Below are positions 46,768-54,280 of a stretch of DNA of 55,820 nt, piece after piece. Position numbers and translations under genes: made by a program. The number at the start of each line of letters is the position of its first letter. Positions within the stretch are counted from its first letter, which is position 1. The notes below the pieces were generated by a model, which saw only the letters and a list, made by a program, of their open reading frames with translations, had not been told where the DNA came from and made no database searches. Source of the stretch: a virus; the IMG/VR virus record IMGVR_UViG_3300012349_000007, positions 1-55,820 of that record. One strand, given 5' to 3'.

Positions 46768-47463
46768 ATGACATTCAACCCAGGCGACCATGTTATTATC
46801 ATGGAGCGCAAATCAAAGCAGAAGGATGCACAGGGACACGAAACTTGGAAGGTTACGAAAACCGAGTACCTGCCTGTACAATGGCGTCTTTACTGGTTTC
46901 GATTGGAGAACCAGAAAGGCAAGATTGACTCTAAGGCGCTCACCATTGACCTGGAAAAAGGGGCAGCCATTTTTGAAACCTTTGTGGAGCGTGAAGATGG
47001 TGGTAGCGCTCGTATGCATGGTAGTGAGACACAAGGTGATTGGAAAGACTATATCGAAAAGGCGCAAACAAAGTCTCTAGGCCGCGCTCTTGCTGCTGTA
47101 GGATACGGGTCGCAATTTACCGATGATGAATTTACAGAGGGAGAGCGCATTGTAGATAGTCCTGTAGATCGTGGTAAATCCCTTGAAGAGCATCACAATG
47201 GGAACAGGCCGGTACAGACACCGCCTCCACCGAAACAGCCCAATCCCATCGATCAACTGAAACGGAAGGCAGTGGAGGCTAAGTTCATTGTAGGTAGCAA
47301 TCCCCAGGAGCTTGCAACAATGTGGAAGAACCGCCTCCGCGCCGTGTTCCAACGCGAAGTGAGCGACCAGGACCTGTACGAGTCAGAGGCCCTACAAGGT
47401 ACCCTGCGTGATGCCATTGAGCGTTACGTGGCAAGGCAGGCAGCGGCCACGAGCGGGAAGTAG
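46768..47463 (+). CDS. Probable recombination protein (annealing/ssDNA-binding type)
   Basis: 231 residues. LPVQWRLYWFRLENQKG, ALTIDLEKGAAIF, GSETQGDWKDYIEKAQTKSLGRALAAVGYGSQF: the K.QTK..GRALA motif recurs in a large family of phage proteins linked to recombination. Pro-rich linker at about 145-165, then a helical C-terminal domain (VGSNPQELATMWKNRLRAVF). Exact biochemical role (annealing protein or ssDNA binding) is inferred. GAGGTG ribosome site. Confidence 0.6.
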   Translation: MTFNPGDHVIIMERKSKQKDAQGHETWKVTKTEYLPVQWRLYWFRLENQKGKIDSKALTIDLEKGAAIFETFVEREDGGSARMHGSETQGDWKDYIEKAQTKSLGRALAAVGYGSQFTDDEFTEGERIVDSPVDRGKSLEEHHNGNRPVQTPPPPKQPNPIDQLKRKAVEAKFIVGSNPQELATMWKNRLRAVFQREVSDQDLYESEALQGTLRDAIERYVARQAAATSGK

Positions 47464-47480
47464 CGAGAATATCAGGCAGC

Positions 47481-47504
47481 AGCGCACGGCTCCGGTCGTG
47501 CGCT
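47481..47504 (+). terminator. Hairpin terminator after the recombination gene
   Basis: AGCGCACG (47481-47488) pairs with CGTGCGCT (47497-47504), loop GCTCCGGT, followed by TTGTATT. It begins 18 nt after the stop. Confidence 0.7.
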
Positions 47505-47562
47505 TTGTATTGGCGAGTTTTCCCAATCTGCCAGAAATTGCTTATTTTGGTGCCAAAAAGAC

Positions 47563-47591
47563 TTGACAACTTCGTTTCGTTATGCTACAAT
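47563..47591 (+). promoter_or_regulatory. Strong promoter with TCGTT spacer motif
   Basis: TTGACA (47563-47568), 17 bp, TACAAT (47586-47591). The spacer contains TTCGTTTCGTTA, which resembles TTTCGTTA and TCTCGTTG in the promoters around 44.8 kb. It may be controlled by the same regulator. Confidence 0.75.
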
Positions 47592-47624
47592 ACTACTAGA
47601 TCAAGAAACAAGGGAGAAACAAAA

Positions 47625-48047
47625 ATGGACATCGATCAGCTTCTTTCAAAGCACAGCGATAACTACCGCTTTCACGGTGTACGCTCCGCGACATTGAGTC
47701 GCCTGATTGCTCAGTCTGAGAACGGTGAAATCCTTCTCTGGGGTCGCAATCCTGAGAGCGAGACCAGCGACTACCAGCAGGGCACTGGCGAACTGAGCGT
47801 CACTGATATCAGTGATATCGAGATGTCCTACAATGAATTTTGCGATGATGGCGGATTAGTCCTGGTGCTGGAAAAGATTGTTGCTGAGCCGGTTGAAATC
47901 GATCATGAGAGCGATGCTCGGGAGCATCTGGTTCGTGTCCAGGATTGGAAAGTGGTCGGTGGGCTTCGCCCAGTGGTTGATGAGGACGGCGAAGTGATCG
48001 ATCAGGAAGTCTTCTCCCTTGACGAAATCTTGAGTGAAGAGTTTTAG
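47625..48047 (+). CDS. Acidic protein (140 aa)
   Basis: ATG 47625 (GGGAGAAAC upstream). Very acidic C-terminus (VDEDGEVIDQEVFSLDEILSEEF). Beta-rich core. May mimic DNA or bind a basic partner. A perfect palindrome CACTGATATCAGTG lies in its coding region (47801-47814). Unknown. Confidence 0.6.
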   Translation: MDIDQLLSKHSDNYRFHGVRSATLSRLIAQSENGEILLWGRNPESETSDYQQGTGELSVTDISDIEMSYNEFCDDGGLVLVLEKIVAEPVEIDHESDAREHLVRVQDWKVVGGLRPVVDEDGEVIDQEVFSLDEILSEEF

Positions 48048-48058
48048 AAAGGAAAATC

Positions 48059-48268
48059 ATGGCAAAGAAGATCAGTGAGGTAGCGCGGGAGGCTCTCGTT
48101 CAGGCTCGTGAAGAGGGACTGAACGATGACGACGCAAAGTGGCTGGCGGTGGGGGCCGTTAATGCCGAAGCCAGAAAGGTAGGCGTCATCGGCAAGGAAC
48201 TGACGCCTGAGATGAACGCTGCGTCTCAGGCAGTCGTCAAGCAAGAGTTGAAGCATGGCAAAAGGTAA
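48059..48268 (+). CDS. Small helical protein (69 aa)
   Basis: ATG 48059 (AAAGGAAAA upstream). Helices (VAREALVQAREEGL, DAKWLAVGAVNAEARK). Overlaps the next start by 14 nt. Not recognised. Confidence 0.55.
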   Translation: MAKKISEVAREALVQAREEGLNDDDAKWLAVGAVNAEARKVGVIGKELTPEMNAASQAVVKQELKHGKR

Positions 48269-48494
48269 GCAGGCTGAGAGCCTAAAGGGTAATCAGAATG
48301 CGCGGAAGGGCAAGCACCCTTCCCAGGTTCTGAGGCTTCCCGTAGAGCTGGTGGACGGGCTCTATGAATGCCTCGCTCTTGATGGTGAGGTCATCATGGA
48401 GAATGATCCTGAGCGAATAAGTGAATATGTGCTGGATATTCTCAGCAGTTATATTCGCCATAGGATTGAAGATAGCAAGGCGATCATTCTATGA
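48255..48494 (+). CDS. RHH-like small DNA-binding protein (79 aa)
   Basis: Basic N-terminus (KGNQNARKGK), then LRLPVELVDGLYECLALDGE and VLDILSSYIRHRI, which fit a ribbon-helix-helix protein. Possibly a regulator. Confidence 0.55.
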   Translation: MAKGKQAESLKGNQNARKGKHPSQVLRLPVELVDGLYECLALDGEVIMENDPERISEYVLDILSSYIRHRIEDSKAIIL

Positions 48495-48733
48495 ATGAGT
48501 ACATCTGTGTGATCTGCCTCTCGCCTATTCCAGCTTCCACCATCGAGAGGCGGCATTATAGCCCTGGTGGCCGCCAGATGCCACCAACGAATGAGATAGT
48601 CTGTAGCCGCCGATGCAGTGATGAGTTGCGAAAGCTGAAGGGGCAATTCAAGCAGATGAGTGAAGCAGGGAGACCTGCCAGAAGTCAAGCCGTGGCCCAG
48701 TCCAATCGGGACAAGCCGCGGAGAAGAAAGTAG
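48491..48733 (+). CDS. Small zinc-finger protein (80 aa)
   Basis: ICVICLSPI (CxxC) and VCSRRCSDELRK (CxxxC) suggest one zinc. Basic C-terminus (SNRDKPRRRK). ATGA overlap with the previous stop. Nucleic-acid binding plausible. Confidence 0.6.
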   Translation: MNEYICVICLSPIPASTIERRHYSPGGRQMPPTNEIVCSRRCSDELRKLKGQFKQMSEAGRPARSQAVAQSNRDKPRRRK

Positions 48734-48739
48734 TTTAGC

Positions 48740-48759
48740 GCCTCTCGTGAGCGGGAGGC
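48740..48759 (+). promoter_or_regulatory. Hairpin abutting a ribosome binding site (gene 48777)
   Basis: GCCTCTCG-TGAG-CGGGAGGC, 8 pairs with one G-T, then GGAAAGGA. One of three such hairpins in front of consecutive genes (others at 49113-49139 and 49528-49570). Confidence 0.5.
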
Positions 48760-48776
48760 AGGAAAGGAAACAAACA

Positions 48777-49106
48777 ATGTCACATTGGCCACAAGGGTGG
48801 GCGGAGCGAGGAGATGCTCATTCAAAGGTAAGCAATCGGTTGGAGAAAATTCAGAAAGAGTTGTTCTATCGTTTTCGACTACCTCAAGATATTCATCTTG
48901 AGGTAGTCGAGAAACAGCCACAGTCAGGGCGATATATCGCCCGACACGTTCACACGGAGAGTTACCCATCGGGTGGGTCAGCGGAGTATGCTAAGTTTGC
49001 CTATTGGAACGGGCGTGAATGGCATGAGGATGCGGAGTGGCGCCATTCCGGCCCCCGTTCAATGGATAATCCTCGTATTGAGTGGTTTCGTATTGTAGAG
49101 CAGTAA
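48777..49106 (+). CDS. Hypothetical protein with internal 16-bp palindrome (109 aa)
   Basis: ATG 48777. Charged alpha/beta; PQGWAERGDAHSKVSNRLEK then GRYIARHVHTESYP and NGREWHEDAEWRHSG. A long perfect palindrome (48875-48910) lies in its coding region. Unknown. Confidence 0.55.
   Translation: MSHWPQGWAERGDAHSKVSNRLEKIQKELFYRFRLPQDIHLEVVEKQPQSGRYIARHVHTESYPSGGSAEYAKFAYWNGREWHEDAEWRHSGPRSMDNPRIEWFRIVEQ
48875..48910. repeat. 16-bp perfect inverted repeat inside a gene
   Basis: TCGACTACCTCAAGAT (48875-48890) and its complement (48895-48910), loop ATTC. In RNA it would form a very stable hairpin. Confidence 0.75.
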
Positions 49107-49112
49107 TTCAAT

Positions 49113-49139
49113 CGCCTTCCATCTCAGCGATGGAAGGCG
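49113..49139 (+). promoter_or_regulatory. Hairpin abutting a ribosome binding site (gene 49154)
   Basis: CGCCTTCCATC pairs with GATGGAAGGCG (11 bp), loop TCAGC. GGGAAGGA follows directly, then the ATG at 49154. Confidence 0.5.
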
Positions 49140-49153
49140 GGAAGGACAAGCTG

Positions 49154-49516
49154 ATGGCAAAAGAACAGACATCAACAAAAAAGCCGCAGATCATGATTCG
49201 GTTGAGTGCAGGCGGGGACGAAGAGTATCAACGGGAGTGGACTGACCCCTCAAAGGGGTCAGTGACGAACTTGGGCACGTACAACAGTTCCTACACGGCC
49301 ATTCGAGGCGGTGACCCATCGGGGCCACATCCTGATTGGTTTGATCTCTCCCCGGCTCAACTCGCTGCGTGTGAAGCAATTGCAGAGGAGTTAGGAACAT
49401 CCAAAGTAGTGGTAATCCGTAAGGTAGGTAGCTATCGCACTGCCTACATCGCACAAACCTACAAGTTTGGGGCAAACAGACGCTACTATGTATGTGAATG
49501 TGAGATTGGCGAGTAA
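49154..49516 (+). CDS. Hypothetical protein with internal hairpin (120 aa)
   Basis: ATG 49154. Beta-rich, with DLSPAQLAACEAIAEELG helix and an aromatic YIAQTYKFGANRRYYV strand. A perfect 10-bp hairpin (ACTGACCCCT, 49241-49263) lies in the reading frame. Not recognised. Confidence 0.55.
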   Translation: MAKEQTSTKKPQIMIRLSAGGDEEYQREWTDPSKGSVTNLGTYNSSYTAIRGGDPSGPHPDWFDLSPAQLAACEAIAEELGTSKVVVIRKVGSYRTAYIAQTYKFGANRRYYVCECEIGE

Positions 49517-49527
49517 GTAGCAGAGTC

Positions 49528-49570
49528 GCCTCGCCCTCCATGGTGAGGCAAGCAGCGGCTCCACGAGCCG
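49528..49570 (+). promoter_or_regulatory. Twin hairpins abutting a ribosome binding site (gene 49587)
   Basis: GCCTCGCC/GGTGAGGC (49528-49549) and CGGCTC/GAGCCG (49556-49570), then GGAAGGAG before ATG 49587. Confidence 0.5.
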
Positions 49571-49586
49571 GGAAGGAGAGGAAGAA

Positions 49587-49985
49587 ATGGCAAAGCGAGT
49601 AATCGTATATGAGTTGAGCGGCGGCAAGGAAGAAATTTTTGAGATGAGCAATGTCGAGGAAGAGCAGCACGAGCGGGCTGCTGCTAATCGGGAGTTGCAT
49701 TCCCGCGATACTCAGGTTGTAGGCTATCATTTTGAGTGGAGAGAGGATAAACGATATGTTCCTATTCCCTCCGATCTCTCCGTTGGTCTTAGAGGTATCG
49801 GTCTTGCATCATCAGGTCTGCGTGTCAGTATCGCAGATTATGCCCCACATGACGCGGAGCGCGTCTGTAGGGAACTCAATGAACTCGATGCTCAATATTT
49901 GAGCATCGAGCAAGCAGAAGTTGAACTTCAACGGATTGGCGTCCAATTGTTAGCAGGGCGCCGAATACCTGGTATTCATCGATAG
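49587..49985 (+). CDS. Hypothetical protein (132 aa)
   Basis: ATG 49587 after GAGAGGAAG. Alpha/beta with acidic helix (RVCRELNELDAQYLSIEQAE). Last gene before the strong bidirectional terminator. Unknown. Confidence 0.55.
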   Translation: MAKRVIVYELSGGKEEIFEMSNVEEEQHERAAANRELHSRDTQVVGYHFEWREDKRYVPIPSDLSVGLRGIGLASSGLRVSIADYAPHDAERVCRELNELDAQYLSIEQAEVELQRIGVQLLAGRRIPGIHR

Positions 49986-50015
49986 TAGCCAGCCCATCAA
50001 GCGGCAGCACAGTTC

Positions 50016-50047
50016 AAGCCCGTTCAGTGATGATACTGAACGGGCTT
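50016..50047. terminator. Bidirectional terminator between convergent genes
   Basis: AAGCCCGTTCAGT (50016-50028) pairs perfectly with 50035-50047, loop GATGAT. On the plus strand it is followed by CTTGTGT. It separates the plus operon from the minus RHH gene. Confidence 0.8.
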
Positions 50048-50055
50048 CTTGTGTC

Positions 50056-50241
50056 TCACGCCGTCTTGCCCGCTCGCTTCTTTGGTAACTGAGCAGTTGG
50101 ACTTTCAGCAGTCAGCCGCACTGCCAGCCGTACCGCATCGGAGGCTGTACTGAGCCCGTACTTGTCCATGATCGTGGCGATAGCCTGCGTGTCCACTGCG
50201 CCAAGATAATGCGTTTTGCGGGCATAGCTGGTTTTGAGCAT
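50056..50241 (-). CDS. Ribbon-helix-helix-like regulator (61 aa)
   Basis: ATG 50241 (AGGG about 8 nt upstream). THYLGAVDTQAIATIMDKYGLS, then ASDAVRLAVRLTAE, fits an RHH (CopG-like) dimer. It is divergent from the second recombinase, so it may repress it. Confidence 0.6.
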   Translation of the reverse strand: MLKTSYARKTHYLGAVDTQAIATIMDKYGLSTASDAVRLAVRLTAESPTAQLPKKRAGKTA

Positions 50242-50385
50242 ACATTATTCCCTTCCACGTTGCACAAGATTTGAGAACAAGTATACATGATGTCTCACCG
50301 AAATGGGACGTTGCGGGACACAGTGAGCGGGATTTGTTGGGGAAATGTGGTTGCAAAAATGTGGTACATGGTGGGTACTAAAAGC

Positions 50386-50437
50386 TTGCAAAATGGGTGA
50401 TATCATGGTACAATAGGGTCTGTAAATTCCTATTTAC
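50386..50437 (+). promoter_or_regulatory. Promoter and leader hairpin of the second recombinase
   Basis: TTGCAA (50386-50391), 17 bp, TACAAT (50409-50414). Just after the start of RNA a GTAAAT-TCCT-ATTTAC hairpin (50422-50437) may control translation or bind a regulator. Confidence 0.75.
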
Positions 50438-50468
50438 GGACGGTAAAAGTAAAGAGAGAGACAGCTAA

Positions 50469-51398
50469 ATGGATGGCCTTGTTCCCTATCAGCAACAGCG
50501 TATAGAGCAATCAATTGTAGACGTTTTAAAGATCCTTGATAGCAAGGAGTCAAAGCGAGTCTACAATCTTGATATTGCCTACTTTGCTGAGTGGATGAAA
50601 GAAAAGCACCTGACTTACCAATCTGTGACTACCTCAGATATTATCGCTTATCGTGAGCTGCTAGGGCAGACATTTAAGAAAGCTACATCGCAACGCATGT
50701 TTTCAGTTATTCGACGTCTTTTTAAGATGCTTGTTAGTCGAGGTGTGCGAACTGATGACCCTATCACGGATGTAAAGGGTTTCAAGCTTGCTAATGAGAG
50801 TACCCATATAGCTCTGAGCAAAAAGCAAGCAGAAAATCTATTAGACTCAATTGATACAAGCAGCCCAAAGGGCAAGCGTGATTATGCATTACTATCTCTC
50901 CTTTTACGGACTGGCATCCGACGCTCTGAATGTGCTGCATTGAATATAGGCGACTTAAGTACAGAGGAGGGATATCATATTGCCACTATCCAACATGGAA
51001 AAGGAGATAAACGGCGTATCGTGAAAATACCTGTAGACGTCTTTCGCTCCTTAGAGAGATATATACAAGCCTCTGGTAGAACTATAACATCACTGGATAA
51101 CCCGCTCTTTATCGGTTTTGATAGACGTCCTGAGTATGAAAGCCAACGCATTAGCGAGAAGGTGATAGAGCGTGTGGTTAGAGAATATGGTAAAAATATT
51201 GGCTTCTTACCTCCAAAGAGGCTTACCCCTCACGATTTGCGGACGTCGTTTATCACACTCTCAAGGGAAGGTGGAGCTACCTTAGAGCAGAGGCAATTTG
51301 CAGCAGGTCATTCAGACCCGCGCACAACACAACGCTATGATGTCCGCAAACTAAACCTAGACCATAATGCAGTAGATTATATTCACTTGTGGGAGTAA
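50469..51398 (+). CDS. Tyrosine recombinase 2 (XerC/D-like)
   Basis: 309 residues. N-terminal core-binding domain (1-105), then catalytic domain with TGIRRSECAA (Arg), HGKGDKRR (Lys), HDLRTSF (His-x-x-Arg), AGHSDPRTTQRYD (His and Tyr). Start ATG 50469. It is expressed from its own promoter and coupled to an HNH gene. It may resolve dimers, integrate at another site, or move a cassette. Confidence 0.88.
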   Translation: MDGLVPYQQQRIEQSIVDVLKILDSKESKRVYNLDIAYFAEWMKEKHLTYQSVTTSDIIAYRELLGQTFKKATSQRMFSVIRRLFKMLVSRGVRTDDPITDVKGFKLANESTHIALSKKQAENLLDSIDTSSPKGKRDYALLSLLLRTGIRRSECAALNIGDLSTEEGYHIATIQHGKGDKRRIVKIPVDVFRSLERYIQASGRTITSLDNPLFIGFDRRPEYESQRISEKVIERVVREYGKNIGFLPPKRLTPHDLRTSFITLSREGGATLEQRQFAAGHSDPRTTQRYDVRKLNLDHNAVDYIHLWE

Positions 51399-51406
51399 AC
51401 GATCAG

Positions 51407-52120
51407 ATGCTACAAAACCTAGGAACTGGAAAATGTGACACTTGTTTAGAAAGCCCTCGCCCTTTGTTTTCGTTTCATCAGGAATGCGTTTATGTTCGTA
51501 ACCCTGGTGAGGGGAGATATTGCCCTGCTTGCATTCTCACTTTTCAACAGGAATGTGATGTACCTCCGCGTGAATGGTTACGCCGTTGTGATGATTGCTT
51601 TACGTATATGGCATTCAAAGACCTTCTGCGGCATGAGCGGATAAAACATCGATGGTGGGGTTTTTGTCCTGACTGCATGGCAAAACAAATCAGGCGGAAT
51701 AGCCTTACCTGTGTAGTATGCGGTGAGTCCACACTTGAATATACATACCTTTCTCGTATCCATTCTACATGCGAGAAATGCTATGTGCATTCACCAAAGT
51801 TAGCGGTAGTCATGTATCATAATAGCAGAGCAAAAGCATTGAACTTGCCTGCTACACTGACAACAGAGCAATGGGAACAAGCTATAAAACATTTCAATCA
51901 TCGTTGTGCTTATTGTCCTGACGGGCCTTATGAAGTACTAGAACATTTTTTACCTTTATGTCTTGGAGGTGGTACAGTAGCAAATAACTGTGTGCCTGCT
52001 TGCCATTCCTGTAATGTTCGTAAGAAGGATAAGCACCCTAACGACTTCAGCAGATTGTTTCCGGCTTCGAACATCGCTCGTATCACGGCGTATCTGGCTC
52101 AGCACGTTGGCGTGCTATAA
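51407..52120 (+). CDS. HNH endonuclease with multiple zinc knuckles
   Basis: 237 residues from ATG 51407 (a GTG 51389 would overlap the recombinase). Cys pairs at CDTCLE, YCPAC, RRCDDC, FCPDC, TCVVC, CEKC (several zinc sites), then a C-terminal HNH: RCAYCPDGP, EVLEHFLPLCLGGG, NNCVPACHSCNVRKKDKHP. The link with a recombinase (no gap) suggests a functional unit or a co-mobile cassette. Confidence 0.8.
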   Translation: MLQNLGTGKCDTCLESPRPLFSFHQECVYVRNPGEGRYCPACILTFQQECDVPPREWLRRCDDCFTYMAFKDLLRHERIKHRWWGFCPDCMAKQIRRNSLTCVVCGESTLEYTYLSRIHSTCEKCYVHSPKLAVVMYHNSRAKALNLPATLTTEQWEQAIKHFNHRCAYCPDGPYEVLEHFLPLCLGGGTVANNCVPACHSCNVRKKDKHPNDFSRLFPASNIARITAYLAQHVGVL

Positions 52121-52135
52121 AGGAAGGATTGAACG

Positions 52136-52399
52136 ATGGATTGGAAAGATATCGTACTCAGGGACGCTTATCTTGCAGGCAGCCTAGCCGCTCGTTCCTG
52201 GGAGCCGTGGGACTCCACAACGCCCGAAAGTGAAGCCGATAGCGTCGGTCTCGCAGGTTCACGCCGTGCTGACTTCCTGCGAGGCTGGCACGATGAGATA
52301 ACGGAACAGGACAAAGCGCGCGACCCGAAAGCCGTGATGCTGAGGGAGTACGACGAGATGGCGCAAGGCTGGGACAAAGGCGACCCTGCTGCGAGATAA
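52136..52399 (+). CDS. Hypothetical charged helical protein (87 aa)
   Basis: ATG 52136. Acidic and basic helices (SRRADFLRGWHDEITEQDKARDP). Not recognised; follows the HNH gene. Confidence 0.55.
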   Translation: MDWKDIVLRDAYLAGSLAARSWEPWDSTTPESEADSVGLAGSRRADFLRGWHDEITEQDKARDPKAVMLREYDEMAQGWDKGDPAAR

Positions 52400-52460
52400 G
52401 TCAGTTTTGCAAATGATTGAAAGATTACGCCAAATCAGTAGTTAAAAAGGAGGAACTTGT

Positions 52461-52886
52461 ATGACCTTTGTTTATCATGACGGCGGAAGAAAAGAAGCCG
52501 GTTATAAGGGAACCACAAGTGATTGTGTTGTTCGGGCAATAGCAATAGCAACTGAACAACCATATCAGGAGGTCTATAATACTATCAATTCATTTGCTAA
52601 GTTTGAGAGAACCGGCAAACGAAAAAGAGGCAAGTCTAATGCCAGAACGGGAGTCTATAAGCAGACCTATCACAAGTATCTAGAAAGTATCGGATGGAAG
52701 TGGACTCCGACTATGTTGATAGGTCAGGGTTGCGTGGTTCACTTGAAGTCAGATGAACTACCAAGAGGAAGAATAGTAGTCATTTTATCAAAACATCTAT
52801 CGGCAGTCATTGATGGTGTTGTCTATGACACAGCCGACCCTTCAAGAGAAGGGACAAGATGTGTGTATGGGTACTTCAGTCAGTAG
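52461..52886 (+). CDS. Cysteine-peptidase-like conserved phage protein (141 aa)
   Basis: Begins with YHDGGRKEAGYKGTTSDCVV, the DCV..AIA helix bearing a possible catalytic Cys, then SKHLSAVIDGVVYDTADPSR with a His and Asp order of papain-like folds. Such proteins are widespread in phages of Gram-positive bacteria; whether they are peptidases is not shown. The ATG 52461 has GGAGG upstream. Confidence 0.65.
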   Translation: MTFVYHDGGRKEAGYKGTTSDCVVRAIAIATEQPYQEVYNTINSFAKFERTGKRKRGKSNARTGVYKQTYHKYLESIGWKWTPTMLIGQGCVVHLKSDELPRGRIVVILSKHLSAVIDGVVYDTADPSREGTRCVYGYFSQ

Positions 52887-52899
52887 TTAGGAGCAAGTC

Positions 52900-53103
52900 A
52901 TTCTACACACATGTAGTACATGTGGAAAACCGATAGAACCAACTCAGATCATACGCACACGATCTGATGGAAGTCTATCCATTGTTCGAGTGCCAGGCCC
53001 ACAACGTTGTGAAACATGTCAGGTACGGTGGCACAAGCAATATCAGACTATGTATAAACGAGAGTGGCGCAAAAAGAGAAAAGAAAGCCATAGCAGTAGT
53101 TAA
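52900..53103 (+). CDS. Zinc-ribbon protein with apparent ATT start (67 aa)
   Basis: No ATG, GTG or TTG opens this frame; a TAG stop lies at 52888. AGGAG sits 6 nt before ATT 52900. The product has CSTCGKP near residue 6 and RCETCQ near 42 (CxxC...CxxC), then a very basic C-terminus (YKRERW-like, RKKRKES). The frame is open for 67 codons to TAA 53101. Fits a zinc ribbon nucleic-acid binder. Confidence 0.5.
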   Translation: MLHTCSTCGKPIEPTQIIRTRSDGSLSIVRVPGPQRCETCQVRWHKQYQTMYKREWRKKRKESHSSS

Positions 53104-53121
53104 GGAGAAAGGTAAGGAAGA

Positions 53122-53460
53122 ATGACAAATCTCCTCAAGGAAACCATCGAGGAATTGGCTGATAACAAGAAAGTGCCACAAGATGTACAATGGGTCGGGT
53201 CTCAAGATGGAAAGTATAGTCTCTCCTGGGAGCAGTTTGCCGTCAAGGCTTCGCAAATTGACTATGATAGCGGGTATGGAGGGCAAGAACTTGCCAGCAA
53301 TCTTGTAGTGGTTGGTCCTGATTGGTGGTTAGAACGTCATGAGTATGACGGTTCAGAATGGTGGGAATTTAAGACTTTGCCAGTGTGTACAGAGGACACA
53401 CAAGCGTTTACTTTTACGAAAATCAGAGATTGGGGTGAATGGGAAATACAAGGAGTCTAG
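53122..53460 (+). CDS. Hypothetical Trp-rich protein (112 aa)
   Basis: AAGGA upstream of ATG 53122. Acidic/aromatic, beta-rich (GPDWWLERHEYDGSEWWEF). Not recognised. Confidence 0.55.
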   Translation: MTNLLKETIEELADNKKVPQDVQWVGSQDGKYSLSWEQFAVKASQIDYDSGYGGQELASNLVVVGPDWWLERHEYDGSEWWEFKTLPVCTEDTQAFTFTKIRDWGEWEIQGV

Positions 53461-53464
53461 CATC

Positions 53465-54004
53465 ATGGTACTGGGGACACAACTGCATATCTCACTTGCT
53501 CAGGAACTCATAGAGCAGATAGCACCAGTTGAGAATGATGAAGATATGCCAATGAGGAAAAAACCAAAGTCAACTACTGGACTCTGGACATCTTCATGGC
53601 GCGAGGAAACACAAGACTCTGATTGGGTTGAGTGGTGTCGAGGTGAGAACTTTGGTGATCCCGATAAAGATCAATGGTTCTTACTTACTCCAAGAATAGA
53701 CGCCAGGATTTACATGATTGACTCCCTTACCGATTTAGAACGGTTGCTGATCCAGTACGAATGGTATTCACCTCTTGCTAAGAAAATAGCAAGAACTGTA
53801 GGCAGAGAACATGCCCGATACTATACCAGCATTGACTTTGAGCGGTTGAGTAAGGAGTATGACGCTCTTCATTTAACTGAGTATGGCAATGGGCAGTTAC
53901 ACTTGAGTTATCCCCTTGACCTGAATGCCTGGGATAGTGAAAGTACAATATGGTTTCATTGGTGTTTTACTGAGGTACGAAAGATACAACTCGCTCTCAA
54001 ATAA
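53465..54004 (+). CDS. Hypothetical protein (179 aa)
   Basis: ATG 53465. Mixed alpha/beta, Trp-rich (GLWTSSWREETQDSDWVEWC, then FHWCFTEVRKI). May be related to the neighbour by composition only. Not recognised. Confidence 0.5.
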   Translation: MVLGTQLHISLAQELIEQIAPVENDEDMPMRKKPKSTTGLWTSSWREETQDSDWVEWCRGENFGDPDKDQWFLLTPRIDARIYMIDSLTDLERLLIQYEWYSPLAKKIARTVGREHARYYTSIDFERLSKEYDALHLTEYGNGQLHLSYPLDLNAWDSESTIWFHWCFTEVRKIQLALK

Positions 54005-54043
54005 CTACTCATATGGACAGTACTGCAAAGCGAAGGAAAGTTT

Positions 54044-54280
54044 ATGCACGACCGCACCAAACGTGATGAGGATGTTGCCGACTACCTGGACGATCTCCGC
54101 GCCAGGGAAGAGTTACGTCAGCACGCCAACGACCCGCTTGACGCGCCTTTGGGTGTGCGAGTCCAGGCATTCACCATTGAGCGGCTGCGACGGTACATGG
54201 CTGATGTCAGGTATACTGGCAGCATGGACAGCCTGATAAATGATATCCTCAAGGATTGGTTGTATGGGGAGGGGGAATAG
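54044..54280 (+). CDS. Probable ribbon-helix-helix regulator (78 aa)
   Basis: Charged N-terminal helix, then LGVRVQAFTIERLRRYMADV and GSMDSLINDILKDWL, an RHH-like arrangement. Stop is adjacent to the next start. Possibly a repressor. Confidence 0.55.
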   Translation: MHDRTKRDEDVADYLDDLRAREELRQHANDPLDAPLGVRVQAFTIERLRRYMADVRYTGSMDSLINDILKDWLYGEGE

